A stretch of DNA of 64,000 nt, taken from assembly GCA_943329665.2 (NCBI GenBank), contig CALQEU020000003.1, forward strand, positions 62,001 to 126,000, in the 5' to 3' direction. The position numbers and the translations under genes are program-made. The stretch comes from JAJTFW01 sp903922455. Its GTDB lineage: Bacteria; Bacteroidota; Bacteroidia; AKYH767-A; OLB10. The first letter of the stretch is position 1, and the number at the start of each line of letters is the position of its first letter. Shown here piece by piece: positions 26,371-35,468 of the stretch. The notes beneath the pieces were generated by a model, which was given only the letters and a program-made list of their open reading frames with translations, was not told the DNA's origin and did not search any database.

Positions 26371-26879
26371 GTCTTTCTTCTTAAAACATGCTTTAAAACT
26401 TCATTTTTTTATTCTATTTATATACTATATTTATTCTTTTACAATCTTCTTCCTGAAAACCTTTTTCGAAGACTCACGACCCAGGTTGTTCTGCCGCAAT
26501 ACAAAGTGTTTGATTGAGGAGTGAGTTGATTTCATATTTGGTAATAATATTAATGAAAGTAAAGAATGTAAATCAGAAATCAAATGTACAGCACTTTCCA
26601 TCCAAAACAACCTCTAAATGCATTTTCATTGCATTTAGGTGACATTTTTACTACTTTTAGTATATGATTTTCACTACTTCTAGTATATGATTTTCTCAGA
26701 AAAATTTCATATGAGAAATCCTTGAAAAGGTAATGGTCTCCAAAATCGAAATAGACTTTTTTAATACTTTTAATACTCTACTGGACAATTTACTGTTAAA
26801 TTGAACCACTCCCCAACCCAACTAGCAATACTATTTGCTATTTTAGCTGAATAAATCCTTCGGAACCCACAAAACCCTT
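26371..26879. other. Intergenic region between cyclase and cNMP-binding gene
   Basis: No supported gene. It contains an inverted repeat CTAAATGCA/TGCATTTAG (26614-26638) and a perfect-but-one 23-bp tandem duplication ACTACTTYTAGTATATGATT plus TTC (26650-26672 and 26673-26695). These may be regulatory for the 26880 gene; no clear TAnnTTTG box at good spacing was found. Confidence 0.5.
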
Positions 26880-29800
26880 ATGAATAGCAAGCTTTCCTTT
26901 TGGTTAAGACTATTCAACATCCGAAATGATGAGAAAACCACGGTTCAAAACTTGGTACTTCATCATTTCTTTTCGGGTATTGGTCAGGCTTTGCTTTTTA
27001 CGGTGGCAAGCACTTTGTTTTTATCTCAGTATGGTTCGCAACAATTACCGTTAGCCTTTATTTTATCATCCATTGCCATGATGATTGTGGGAAGGTCCTA
27101 CTCCTTTTTCGAACACAAACTCTCGATCCGTAAATTATTGTTAATGGTGATGAGCATTATGGTGCTCATTCCATTTTTATTACGCAGTACTTTTTATTTT
27201 GAATCGATCACTTACATTCCATTTATCATCATAATTGGTGAGCGTGTGTTCTACCTTTTATCGAATTTAGAATTTTGGTGTATGTCGTCGATTGTGTTTG
27301 ATGTTCGACAAGGAAAGCGATTGTTTGGATTGATTAGCTCGGGTGATATTCCCGCAAAGTTATTGGGGTACTTATCGGTATCTGTATTAGTTCCCGTTGT
27401 GGGCATCCCCAACTTACTTTGGTTCGCAGCAGGATCCATCTTATTGGCATCACTATTTCTACGCAAGATTTTAATGCAGCCGGACATAAATTTACAAGTA
27501 CGACAAGCGCCTCACGAACAGTTTTCAGATAAAAAGTTATTGACGGGAATTTTTGGCAATCATTATATTCTCGTTTTGTCAGGACTTTCATTTTTAACGA
27601 TTGCTTCATTTGCGTTGATTGATTTTACTTTCTTACACAATGTTCAAAGCACTATTAAAACAGAAGAATCATTAGCAAAATACATCTCCACCTTCTTAGC
27701 TGTAGGATATGCTTTTATCATTTTAATTAAACTTTTATTGTCGGGGAGATTGGCTGAAAAAACTGGAATTAAATTTTCGCTGTTGATTATGCCTGTTTTA
27801 CTTTTCCTGTTTTCGTTAGGTTACTTTTTTTGGAGTGGTGGACAAAACGATGTTTACAACAACTTGATGTACATCGGTGTGATGTTCATGGCCATTAGTG
27901 TTGCAAAATATTCGGTGAACGATCCTGTGTTTTTGGCGATGTTTCAACCCTTGCCTACACAACTTCGATTAAAAGGACATACCATCATCAAAGGATTTAT
28001 TCAGCCATTGGCACTTGGTGTCATTGGATTAATTCTTTGGTGCGTCCTTAATATCGGAGGTAATTTTGATTTTTATTTATTGAATTATGGGATTTTAATT
28101 TTGGCTGTTTTATGGATTTACAATATCACTCGAAGTCATAAACTTTATATTTCAACCTTGGCGACTGCCATTCGGAATCGATTTATTTCGGGTTCAGAGA
28201 TTGCGATGGAATCGGCTTCCTTTTTAAAACTATTAAAAGACAGTATTTACAATCATCAGAAAGAAGATATTATTTATGGGATTACGGCCTTGGATGAAAA
28301 ATTTCCGGATGTACTTCGTGAAGAGATGAAATTCGTTTTAACTTCAGAAAGTAATAGTGTGAAACGGGTGGCTTTGAAAATTTTAAACCAAAGAGGATGG
28401 AACGAATACCTCCATGAAGTAAAACACATCTATCTCACCGAAACGCATCTTGAAACCAAGGCAGAAGCTGCCTATTTCTGTGCACAATCTGGAGATCTAG
28501 AAATTCAAAATAGCATTAGTCAAGAAATATTTGATACTTATCCAACGCTGATTCAAGAATCCATCTTAAAAGGAATTTTGAAATCAGATTCCATGCAACA
28601 GCAACAAAATGCGGTGGAAGCCATCACGACATTATTGAAGAGTGAAGATCAAAAAAAACAATTTACCGCATTAGCAATACTTTCTCAAGAATATTTACAA
28701 GAATTTGAATCGGAAATTTTTCGTTTGATGGCATCAGAAAACGAGAGTGTACAAATAGCTGCCATTGAGGCTGCAGGAAAAAGTAAATCACAAGCATTCG
28801 TTTCCCAATTAATTGCGCTCTTACTCATCACACCTGGTTCAAACTACATCATTGACAGCTTGAGCAAATATGGAGATGACATTTTCGATCATCTCAAAAA
28901 AATACCTTTTCAGCGTGTAATTCATAAACAAGGGGTTCTTTCTGATATCATTCGAATTGCGGAGATTAGTACCGGTGATAAAGGAGGCAAATTTCTATTT
29001 TCCATATTGCATCATGCTCCTCCTCATCTTAAGGAAAGAATCGTTGAAGTACTGAGTATCTCAAAGTATATTTTAGAGCCTAAGGAAAAAGAACGCATGG
29101 AGCGCATGTTGAAAGAAGAAATTGGTTTTGCGGTTGCTTTGCTCGAAGGGATTGTAGATGCATCACTGAACACTCGTTTGCACGAAGCCTTCAACTTCGA
29201 CTATGAAAATTGCAAGCGACGTATCATTACCATTTCAGGACTTCTATACAATCGCAAAATAATGCGTGAAGCTTCTGCCGCCTTCCGCAACAATTCAAAA
29301 GAAAGAAGAGCCAATGCGCTGGAAATTATGGAGCAAGTGATTCCAAGAAAAACAGCCCAGCTATTAGTTGTACTCCTCGACAACATATCACCAGCACAAA
29401 AAATTGATAAGCTTCAAAATTTTCAAAGTGTAAGAAAGCATGAAATTCCAGACAGCATACTCAGAGACGGAACCGATATTTATAGTGCTTGGACTGTTTG
29501 TTTAGCTTTACGTTCGGCAGCATTTCACGACAGCAATTATATTCATGCAGTAAACATCATGCAAACTGAAAATTCGTTGTTACGCGAATCTGCAGCGCAT
29601 TATTTAATAAACTTCAAAGAAAACCATCCTAACCATTTCAGCAAGTTAGCTGGTACTTTTAAAACTAATATTGACGAGATCATGAAAAACCAACACGAAA
29701 ACACCATCTCTGATTTTGAAAAAGTGCTGGTGCTAAAAGGCACTGCATTATTTGGAGATACGCCTGAAAACATCATCGCAGAAATTATTCCGATCGTTCG

Positions 29801-30146
29801 CGAAGTAAGAGTGAATGAAGGGGAAGTTATTTTCGACAAAGGCGATTCGGGAAGCAGCATGTATATTATCTACAATGGCGAGGTAAAAATTCACGATGGC
29901 AATAGAACCTTTGCCACTTTAGGAAAAAGAGAATTCTTTGGAGAGTTAGCGTTGTTAGACCCAGAGCCACGTTCAGCATCGGCTACTGCTACTACCGATA
30001 CATTACTATTAAAACTGGAGGAAGAAGAAGCTTATGAGTTGATGGAAGAGCGCACCGAAGTTTTAAGAAGTATACTTCGGATTTTGTGCAAGAGAATCCG
30101 AATGCAAAACGATAAGTTGGTAGCAAGTACTGCATTGAAAAACTAA
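26880..30146 (+). CDS. Transporter-like membrane protein fused to HEAT repeats and a cNMP-binding domain
   Basis: 1088 residues in three parts. Residues about 20-415 form some twelve hydrophobic helices resembling MFS or NTT-type nucleotide transporters (LVLHHFFSGIGQALLFTVA, GLISSGDIPAKLLGYLSV). Residues about 430-800 are HEAT-like alpha repeats. Residues about 950-1075 are a cyclic-nucleotide-binding domain: VNEGEVIFDKGDSGSSMYII, then a phosphate-binding cassette FFGELALLDPEPRSASATA with the Arg that contacts the cyclic phosphate. Known relatives are annotated Npt1/Npt2-like. With an adenylate cyclase 580 bases upstream it is a plausible cAMP effector. The transported substrate, if any, is unknown. 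Confidence 0.85.
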   Translation: MNSKLSFWLRLFNIRNDEKTTVQNLVLHHFFSGIGQALLFTVASTLFLSQYGSQQLPLAFILSSIAMMIVGRSYSFFEHKLSIRKLLLMVMSIMVLIPFLLRSTFYFESITYIPFIIIIGERVFYLLSNLEFWCMSSIVFDVRQGKRLFGLISSGDIPAKLLGYLSVSVLVPVVGIPNLLWFAAGSILLASLFLRKILMQPDINLQVRQAPHEQFSDKKLLTGIFGNHYILVLSGLSFLTIASFALIDFTFLHNVQSTIKTEESLAKYISTFLAVGYAFIILIKLLLSGRLAEKTGIKFSLLIMPVLLFLFSLGYFFWSGGQNDVYNNLMYIGVMFMAISVAKYSVNDPVFLAMFQPLPTQLRLKGHTIIKGFIQPLALGVIGLILWCVLNIGGNFDFYLLNYGILILAVLWIYNITRSHKLYISTLATAIRNRFISGSEIAMESASFLKLLKDSIYNHQKEDIIYGITALDEKFPDVLREEMKFVLTSESNSVKRVALKILNQRGWNEYLHEVKHIYLTETHLETKAEAAYFCAQSGDLEIQNSISQEIFDTYPTLIQESILKGILKSDSMQQQQNAVEAITTLLKSEDQKKQFTALAILSQEYLQEFESEIFRLMASENESVQIAAIEAAGKSKSQAFVSQLIALLLITPGSNYIIDSLSKYGDDIFDHLKKIPFQRVIHKQGVLSDIIRIAEISTGDKGGKFLFSILHHAPPHLKERIVEVLSISKYILEPKEKERMERMLKEEIGFAVALLEGIVDASLNTRLHEAFNFDYENCKRRIITISGLLYNRKIMREASAAFRNNSKERRANALEIMEQVIPRKTAQLLVVLLDNISPAQKIDKLQNFQSVRKHEIPDSILRDGTDIYSAWTVCLALRSAAFHDSNYIHAVNIMQTENSLLRESAAHYLINFKENHPNHFSKLAGTFKTNIDEIMKNQHENTISDFEKVLVLKGTALFGDTPENIIAEIIPIVREVRVNEGEVIFDKGDSGSSMYIIYNGEVKIHDGNRTFATLGKREFFGELALLDPEPRSASATATTDTLLLKLEEEEAYELMEERTEVLRSILRILCKRIRMQNDKLVASTALKN

Positions 30147-30167
30147 AATAGAATTAATCAAAAAAAA

Positions 30168-30755
30168 TTACTTGAACATCACCAACCCCTTCAGCTCTTG
30201 GAGGTATTGTGTTTTTAAATGGTTACGATTTCGTTGAGAAGTGTTTGTCCAATAATGATGTGCATCCACAAATGTATATTGAATTAAATTCCAATCCATA
30301 TTTTCATCAATTCTACCGAGCGATTTCCACTCTTCAAAAAGCCGAAGACTTACCTCCTTACAATCTTCTCTTCCGAGATGATCTAAATCTGCATCACACA
30401 AAATCTTTTCAAGAAGTGTATCGGGCTTTTGAGGCAATTTCGTTTTCATGATCATGATACAGATAATTTCGATAGCCTCCTCATCATAATTATAATCGGG
30501 TAAAATAGCTCTTGCGATTAAACATCCTTCTTCCTCATGATCTACAAACGTATTGAGAAAACCAATGTCGTGTAAAAATCCAGCCGTTTTTAATAAGACT
30601 AAATCATACGATTCAGTGACACCTTCCTGCTCTGCTATTTTTAAAGCTTCTGTTACCACATCGATGGTATGCGTTAAATTATGATAATGCAGTTTAGGCG
30701 ACAATTGTGTCCCCAAGGCTCTCACAACAAAATTTTCTATGCCTGCAAAATTCAT
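30168..30755 (-). CDS. HD-domain phosphohydrolase
   Basis: 195 residues, cytosolic. Metal ligands of the HD superfamily are visible: His29 in LHYHNLTHTIDVV, His62-Asp63 in GFLHDIGF, and Asp121 in CDADLDHLG. YHNLTHTIDV also recalls the YHNxxHAxDV signature of class I cyclic nucleotide phosphodiesterases, though the protein is shorter. It could hydrolyse a (cyclic) nucleotide. It converges on the cNMP-binding gene with only 21 bases between, so the physical link to the cAMP genes is tight but on the other strand. Confidence 0.8.
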   Translation of the reverse strand: MNFAGIENFVVRALGTQLSPKLHYHNLTHTIDVVTEALKIAEQEGVTESYDLVLLKTAGFLHDIGFLNTFVDHEEEGCLIARAILPDYNYDEEAIEIICIMIMKTKLPQKPDTLLEKILCDADLDHLGREDCKEVSLRLFEEWKSLGRIDENMDWNLIQYTFVDAHHYWTNTSQRNRNHLKTQYLQELKGLVMFK

Positions 30756-30832
30756 ATAGATCTTATTCTTTCATACTGCTTGGTTCATAACAAAGGGGAG
30801 ATAAAATATTAAATGCCCTAATGACTTTGATG

Positions 30833-30873
30833 TTTTACTACTTCGGCCTTAACCTACGCAGTACACAGTAAAA
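30833..30873. repeat. Hairpin with a loop core shared with 16863-16893
   Basis: TTTTACT pairs with AGTAAAA (7 bp) around a 27-base loop containing CTTAACCTACGCAGTAC. It lies in the 199-base gap upstream of the HD gene and downstream of the thiosulfate operon. Confidence 0.35.
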
Positions 30874-30954
30874 GTAAATAATATTAAATCAACCTACTAT
30901 AAGAACGAATATTTTTTATGCACTTATAGGCATTCAGATGCCTTTTTAATAATG

Positions 30955-32007
30955 TTACCGTTTATTGGCCAATTTTATAGGGCCGAAAGGTCCGTACTTA
31001 TGCTGTTCTTCTGAAAAAGCATCGGCATAAGGGCCAAAAGGATGATCGAATGGTTTTTTAGATATATCGGGCCAATCCTTTTTAATATTCATAACTGGGC
31101 GAGATTGTGTATTAATAAATGCTGCTACATCCCAAGCTTCCTCATCGGTTAATTGAGGCGCCAAATACGATGCGGGTTGTGGCATATTCATTTTTACATA
31201 CCCTGCTAGTCTGGACATACGAAACAATCCAGCACCAGTGTTGTAGCTATGTTTTCCGAATAAAGGAGGATACGTATACTCTGTAAAATCGCTATTCGGT
31301 ACTCCTTCACCGTTAGCTCCATGACAGGAAACACATTTTGTTGTGAACACTAACTTTCCTTTCTCCGGATCTGCGGCTCGTTTCAACACGGGGAGATCAT
31401 AAATACCCGTACCATCCGGTTTATTTTTTTCGATCACTTCACTTCCTACCCATTTAATAAAAGCAACAATGGCTTGCATTTCTTTGCTGGAATCGGAAGG
31501 TGGTTTGCCATTCAAACTTCTTTCAAAACAATCGCGAACTCGCTTCTCAACCGACTCAATCTGTCCAGAACGAGGTCGAAATTTAGGATACGTAGAAGCG
31601 ACCATAGCATAATTATTGCCATACACTTTTGTACCCGCTTCCAAGTGACAATTTTGGCAATTCATTCCGTTGGTGACCTTCGCAAGCTTACCATTCGGTC
31701 CAAAAAAATAGGATGTATGCATCACTAATTCTCTTCCGTAAAGGATTTGTATGTCATTCACATCTTCAATATCAGGAGCCATCCACGAAATTTTTTTCAC
31801 ATCAATCGTTGGTTTTTTTTCTTGTGTAGATGGGCTTATCGATTTACTTGTACTCCCATCAGAAAAAAGTGAAGAGAAATCAATTTGCTGCAATGCAAAA
31901 ATGGATGTGAAAGATATAAAGAGCACCAGGACTATTTGCACCATTCCACGGGCAACGATTACCAATGCTTTTCGATTTGCCTCCTGATTTGAATTAAATG
32001 AATTCAT
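30955..32007 (-). CDS. Di-heme cytochrome c, thiosulfate dehydrogenase (TsdA)-like
   Basis: 350 residues. A membrane anchor lies at about 18-40; the rest is periplasmic. Heme site 1 is CQNCH (117-121) and heme site 2 is CVSCH (225-229). Cys160 in RVRDCFERSLNG matches the Cys axial ligand that marks TsdA, which joins two thiosulfates into tetrathionate or runs the reverse reaction. KMNMPQPAS offers a Met ligand for heme 2. It is the last gene of a leftward operon, five bases after the SoxB-like gene. Electrons would go to the respiratory chain. A SoxA-type cytochrome is the main alternative. Confidence 0.82.
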   Translation of the reverse strand: MNSFNSNQEANRKALVIVARGMVQIVLVLFISFTSIFALQQIDFSSLFSDGSTSKSISPSTQEKKPTIDVKKISWMAPDIEDVNDIQILYGRELVMHTSYFFGPNGKLAKVTNGMNCQNCHLEAGTKVYGNNYAMVASTYPKFRPRSGQIESVEKRVRDCFERSLNGKPPSDSSKEMQAIVAFIKWVGSEVIEKNKPDGTGIYDLPVLKRAADPEKGKLVFTTKCVSCHGANGEGVPNSDFTEYTYPPLFGKHSYNTGAGLFRMSRLAGYVKMNMPQPASYLAPQLTDEEAWDVAAFINTQSRPVMNIKKDWPDISKKPFDHPFGPYADAFSEEQHKYGPFGPIKLANKR

Positions 32008-32012
32008 AAAAT

Positions 32013-33725
32013 CTATCTAAACTCGTATGTAGTTCCTTGTAATTGCGTGAGAAGTGTAGGTGGGAAATCGGTAGCCGTGGCTCGTCCTTCTAACTTCGGA
32101 GAAACAAGTGGATGCGCAGCTAAATATTCTTCAATTACCTTATGCATAACAACGCCCAATAGCTTTGGCGACTTCACTTTCTCCACCCTACAAAGCACAT
32201 CATCAGGATCACCTTCTCGTTCGCATGCTACAATAGAATATTCTTTTTCCAAATTAATAGGCTCCCCTTTGACCTTCACCCAATTCAATCGTTTACCCAT
32301 TTCATTTCCGATGGTAAAATTAACTTCCATCCCGTTGAATCGAACAAACCATCCGCCAAAACGTTTCGAAGGATCCTTCGCAAAAGCATTTTGCAATTCT
32401 TTCTCCAGCCAATCCCACACTTGTTTTCCAGTGACGATTCCAGTTTTAGCTTCACTATCAACAGGCAACATATTCCACAAAAATTCTTTGGTGATGGCGG
32501 CCTTTCCCGTTTCCTTATCGACATTCAATGGTTGACAAAAGCGAAAACCATTACTCAAGGCAATGTCTGGTTTAAACTTCCACATAATAGCATCAGTGAG
32601 TAAATTATCCATGGGTGTTTCCATCACAAAATAGCGCACTAAGGGTGTTGATGTATAACCCAACACGCGCGATAAATCCTGATGAAAAGGTTCAGAAACT
32701 TTATTAATGATTCCCTGCAATTCTGCATCCGCTTTATATACTGCAGGATCTACATCCAACAATTGATAATCGAATGAACTTAATTTTCCTTCTTCAAAAT
32801 TTAATTCTAATTTTCCTAAGAATGATCCAAAGGCACCGCACTCTACAACCTTTGAATATTTACATTGAATAGCTTCACGCACGCGCTCGTGTGTATCGGC
32901 ACCCAAAATAAAATCAACACCTTCCGCTACTTGATTATTCGCAAGACCTACTTGTTGCGCCAACCCCATATGCGTCACCAAACAAACAACAGCACATCCT
33001 TCCGTCTCTCTCAAAAACTTCACATACTTTGCCACATTTTTTTCTGCATGTTCAAAACGAATCCCCTTGCTATACGCAGGAGATTGCCGCTTGGGAATGA
33101 GATGATCGGTATATCCAATAAATCCAATTTTAATTCCATCAATCACCTTCACCCAATATGGATGGTAAATCAATTCCCCTTTATTTTCATCTTCATCATC
33201 ATGCCACATGTTTGCACAAATCTTCGCTGCTGTTGAATGACCCATGTCATACAACATTTTTTTCTTCTTATACACTACTTCCCAATTTCCGGGAAGCATC
33301 AAATCAAAATTGATATTATTAAATACGGGGATCATGGCTTCACCTTCCGTCAATGAAGCAACAGCATGACCGTGATAATAATCTCCACCGTCAATGAGTA
33401 TGGTATTCTTTGGATCTTTAGAACGATAAAAATTAATCATCGTTTTCAATACCGCGAGTCCACCACGCTTTTTGTAGATGCCTTTTCCATCTTCCCAAAA
33501 AAACTCATCGTGCGTATGCAACTGCGCATGAATATCAGAAGTGTAAAGCAAAGTAATCTTTTTGCTTGTGGAAAAGCTTGTATTAGAGCTCGTCAATTCC
33601 TCTTTCGGAGCCTCGAGCCCATCTGCCTTCAACTGAAGCAAAGGTATAACGGCGGCGCCTATACCCAAGGCGGCCGACTTCTTCAAAAAACTTCTACGAG
33701 ACGAATTCTTTTCTTGATCTTCCAT
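32013..33725 (-). CDS. SoxB-like thiosulfohydrolase / 5'-nucleotidase-family protein, Tat exported
   Basis: 570 residues from the ATG at 33725, chosen because it places a twin-Arg signal (SSRRSFLKKSAALGIG, Arg10-Arg11) at the N-terminus and leaves a 19-base gap to the upstream gene; the frame is open to 33800. Residues 50-310 are a calcineurin-like metallophosphoesterase domain (LYTSDIHAQ, IDGGDYYHG, LPGNWEV, VTHMG, GADTHE). Residues 340-560 are the 5'-nucleotidase C-terminal domain (SNGFRFCQP). SoxB proteins share this fold and Tat export and release sulfate from SoxY-bound sulfur. The TsdA-like and YeeE/YedE neighbours favour a sulfur role over nucleotide salvage. SoxYZ and SoxXA are not in the window. 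Confidence 0.8.
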   Translation of the reverse strand: MEDQEKNSSRRSFLKKSAALGIGAAVIPLLQLKADGLEAPKEELTSSNTSFSTSKKITLLYTSDIHAQLHTHDEFFWEDGKGIYKKRGGLAVLKTMINFYRSKDPKNTILIDGGDYYHGHAVASLTEGEAMIPVFNNINFDLMLPGNWEVVYKKKKMLYDMGHSTAAKICANMWHDDEDENKGELIYHPYWVKVIDGIKIGFIGYTDHLIPKRQSPAYSKGIRFEHAEKNVAKYVKFLRETEGCAVVCLVTHMGLAQQVGLANNQVAEGVDFILGADTHERVREAIQCKYSKVVECGAFGSFLGKLELNFEEGKLSSFDYQLLDVDPAVYKADAELQGIINKVSEPFHQDLSRVLGYTSTPLVRYFVMETPMDNLLTDAIMWKFKPDIALSNGFRFCQPLNVDKETGKAAITKEFLWNMLPVDSEAKTGIVTGKQVWDWLEKELQNAFAKDPSKRFGGWFVRFNGMEVNFTIGNEMGKRLNWVKVKGEPINLEKEYSIVACEREGDPDDVLCRVEKVKSPKLLGVVMHKVIEEYLAAHPLVSPKLEGRATATDFPPTLLTQLQGTTYEFR

Positions 33726-33744
33726 GGCACAATTCTTAAACGAT

Positions 33745-34233
33745 TTAATGTGGTAATTTATCTCTGAAATAACCGTAAGTCCAAGTACCCGCAATAGCAC
33801 TTAATAGCGTAACGATGATAACGGTTGCGCCTGATCCAATCTGCGCAAACAACGGACCTGGACAAGCTCCTGTGATGGCCCATCCCAATCCGAAGATGAG
33901 TCCTCCATAAATATTTCCTTTGTTGAACTCCTTAGGATGAAATACAATTTTCTCTCCGTAAATCGTTTTCACATCAAACTTTTTAATCAAGAAAACAGAG
34001 ATCAATCCAACCATCACCGCACTTCCAATCACTCCATACATATGAAAACTTTCCAGTCGAAACATCTCTTGAATCCTAAACCAAGAAATAATTTCTGCTT
34101 TCACGAAAACAATTCCGAAGAGTACACCTACGACCAAATATTTTAAATTATGCCACCACTTATGTTCGAGTTGGCTTTCATTTACGCAAATCGTATCGAG
34201 TGCTCTTGCGTCTTGATTTATATCTTTTATCAT
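33745..34233 (-). CDS. YeeE/YedE-family (DUF6691-like) membrane protein
   Basis: 162 residues with four hydrophobic helices. GGLIFGLGWAITGACPGPLFAQIGSG has the conserved Cys-containing loop of the YeeE/YedE sulfur transport family, in which a Cys relays thiosulfate. It is the second of two half-size YeeE/YedE genes, 13 bases after the first, and probably pairs with it to make one transporter. SoxB-like and TsdA-like genes follow. Confidence 0.85.
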   Translation of the reverse strand: MIKDINQDARALDTICVNESQLEHKWWHNLKYLVVGVLFGIVFVKAEIISWFRIQEMFRLESFHMYGVIGSAVMVGLISVFLIKKFDVKTIYGEKIVFHPKEFNKGNIYGGLIFGLGWAITGACPGPLFAQIGSGATVIIVTLLSAIAGTWTYGYFRDKLPH

Positions 34234-34246
34234 CGTCTTTCGTTTT

Positions 34247-34810
34247 TTAAAATTTCAAAATATAAGGAAGTAATAAATGCGTCATCAAAAACCCACCTGC
34301 CATAAAACAACATGTAGCTACGAGTGAAGGCCATTGTAAGGTTGACAATCCCATGATCGCATGGCCGGAGGTACAGCCGCCCGCATATCGAGTTCCAAAT
34401 CCAACCAAGAATCCGCCGACTACAATCATAAAAAATCCTTTCAACGTAAACAATGCCGACCAATTAAATAATTCGGAAGGGACTAAGCCCATATAATCCG
34501 TGATTCCAAACTGGCCCAAATAAGTTGCTAAACTTGGTGCTATATCCATTGGCAAAGGATTCGAAAATAATTGAACGCCTAAGAATCCGCCTAAAAAAAT
34601 TCCTGCTACAAAAAAAAGATTCCATATTTCCTTCTTCCATTCATACTTAAAAAAAGGAAGATTAGCAGGGATGCATGCCGCACAAATATGGCGCAAGGAT
34701 GAACTAATCCCAAACGCTTTATTCCCAATAATTAATAATATAGGTACCGTTAAACCGATGAGCGGTCCGGCTATGTACCAAGGCCAAGGCTGTCGAATTG
34801 TTTCTAACAT
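34247..34810 (-). CDS. YeeE/YedE-family thiosulfate transporter component
   Basis: 187 residues, about five membrane helices. GFGTRYAGGCTSGHAIMGLS is the signature loop with its conserved Cys, and ICAACIPANLPFF adds a further Cys pair. Family members import thiosulfate or other sulfur compounds. It is the first gene of the leftward four-gene operon and faces the nuo operon across a 307-base divergent region. Confidence 0.85.
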   Translation of the reverse strand: MLETIRQPWPWYIAGPLIGLTVPILLIIGNKAFGISSSLRHICAACIPANLPFFKYEWKKEIWNLFFVAGIFLGGFLGVQLFSNPLPMDIAPSLATYLGQFGITDYMGLVPSELFNWSALFTLKGFFMIVVGGFLVGFGTRYAGGCTSGHAIMGLSTLQWPSLVATCCFMAGGFLMTHLLLPYILKF

Positions 34811-35117
34811 ATTTTAAATCATTGTTATATCTATATAAGTGGAATCCATTTTTAGGCTTTCCAACTCTTGTACAAAAGTAAGTGAATGACTTAACTCAGT
34901 TTGCAACATTTGTTACTTGACGAGTAAATCCAACCACTTCGATCACAATATTAGAATTATTTCATACATAAACCACGTAAAACAAGGAGATTAAAAATAA
35001 AATTAATTAAATTAATTCTTCGATTCAAAAAAAGAAGAAGTAGACCAAAGAAAAAACAACCAAATAAATCAAATTTGAGCCTTCGCTAACAAAATAAAAT
35101 TAAATTTGAGGCAATCT
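34811..35117. promoter_or_regulatory. Divergent control region between thiosulfate and nuo operons
   Basis: No gene. It contains the perfect palindrome TCAAATTTGA (35069-35078) within AAATCAAATTTGAGC, and a near repeat AAATTAAATTTGAGG at 35097-35111 just before nuoA. The spacing of 31 bases (three helical turns) could suit a dimeric regulator. No strong promoter pair was found. Confidence 0.35.
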
Positions 35118-35468
35118 ATGGGAGCCACATCATTACTCATACTTACCCTCGCCGCCATTGTGTTTTCGGCGGGCGGCATCTTGGTTTCGAAAATCTTTGT
35201 GAAAGGTTCCTATAACCCGCAAAAAGGTCAAGCTTACGAATGTGGTGTACCCACCGTTGGTCAAACTTGGCTGCAATTGAATGTCGGATACTATCTTTTT
35301 GCATTGATCTTTTTAATTTTTGATGTGGAATTGGTTTTCTTGTATCCTTGGGCAACAGTGGTAAAAGAAATTGGATGGATGGCCTTCCTCGATATTATCA
35401 TCTTTTTCTTTATTTTATTTCTAGGATTTTTATACGCACATAAGAAAGGAGCATTAAAATGGATGTAA
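35118..35468 (+). CDS. nuoA: NADH-quinone oxidoreductase subunit A
   Basis: 116 residues from ATG 35118, preceded by GAGG at 35108-35111; a TTG at 35106 would add four residues. Three membrane helices. The conserved QAYECGVPTVGQTW loop and FLIFDVELVFLYPWA identify NuoA, a membrane-arm subunit next to the quinone site. First gene of the complex I operon; it overlaps nuoB by 10 bases, which suggests translational coupling. Confidence 0.95.
   Translation: MGATSLLILTLAAIVFSAGGILVSKIFVKGSYNPQKGQAYECGVPTVGQTWLQLNVGYYLFALIFLIFDVELVFLYPWATVVKEIGWMAFLDIIIFFFILFLGFLYAHKKGALKWM

Noticed and set aside
32047..33767. Several plus-strand frames of 70-160 codons opposite the SoxB-like gene
   Set aside because: They are antisense shadows of a well-supported coding frame and show no domains.
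34230..34463. 77-codon minus-strand frame over the first YeeE/YedE gene
   Set aside because: It is an out-of-frame shadow; the 34247-34810 frame carries the family signature.
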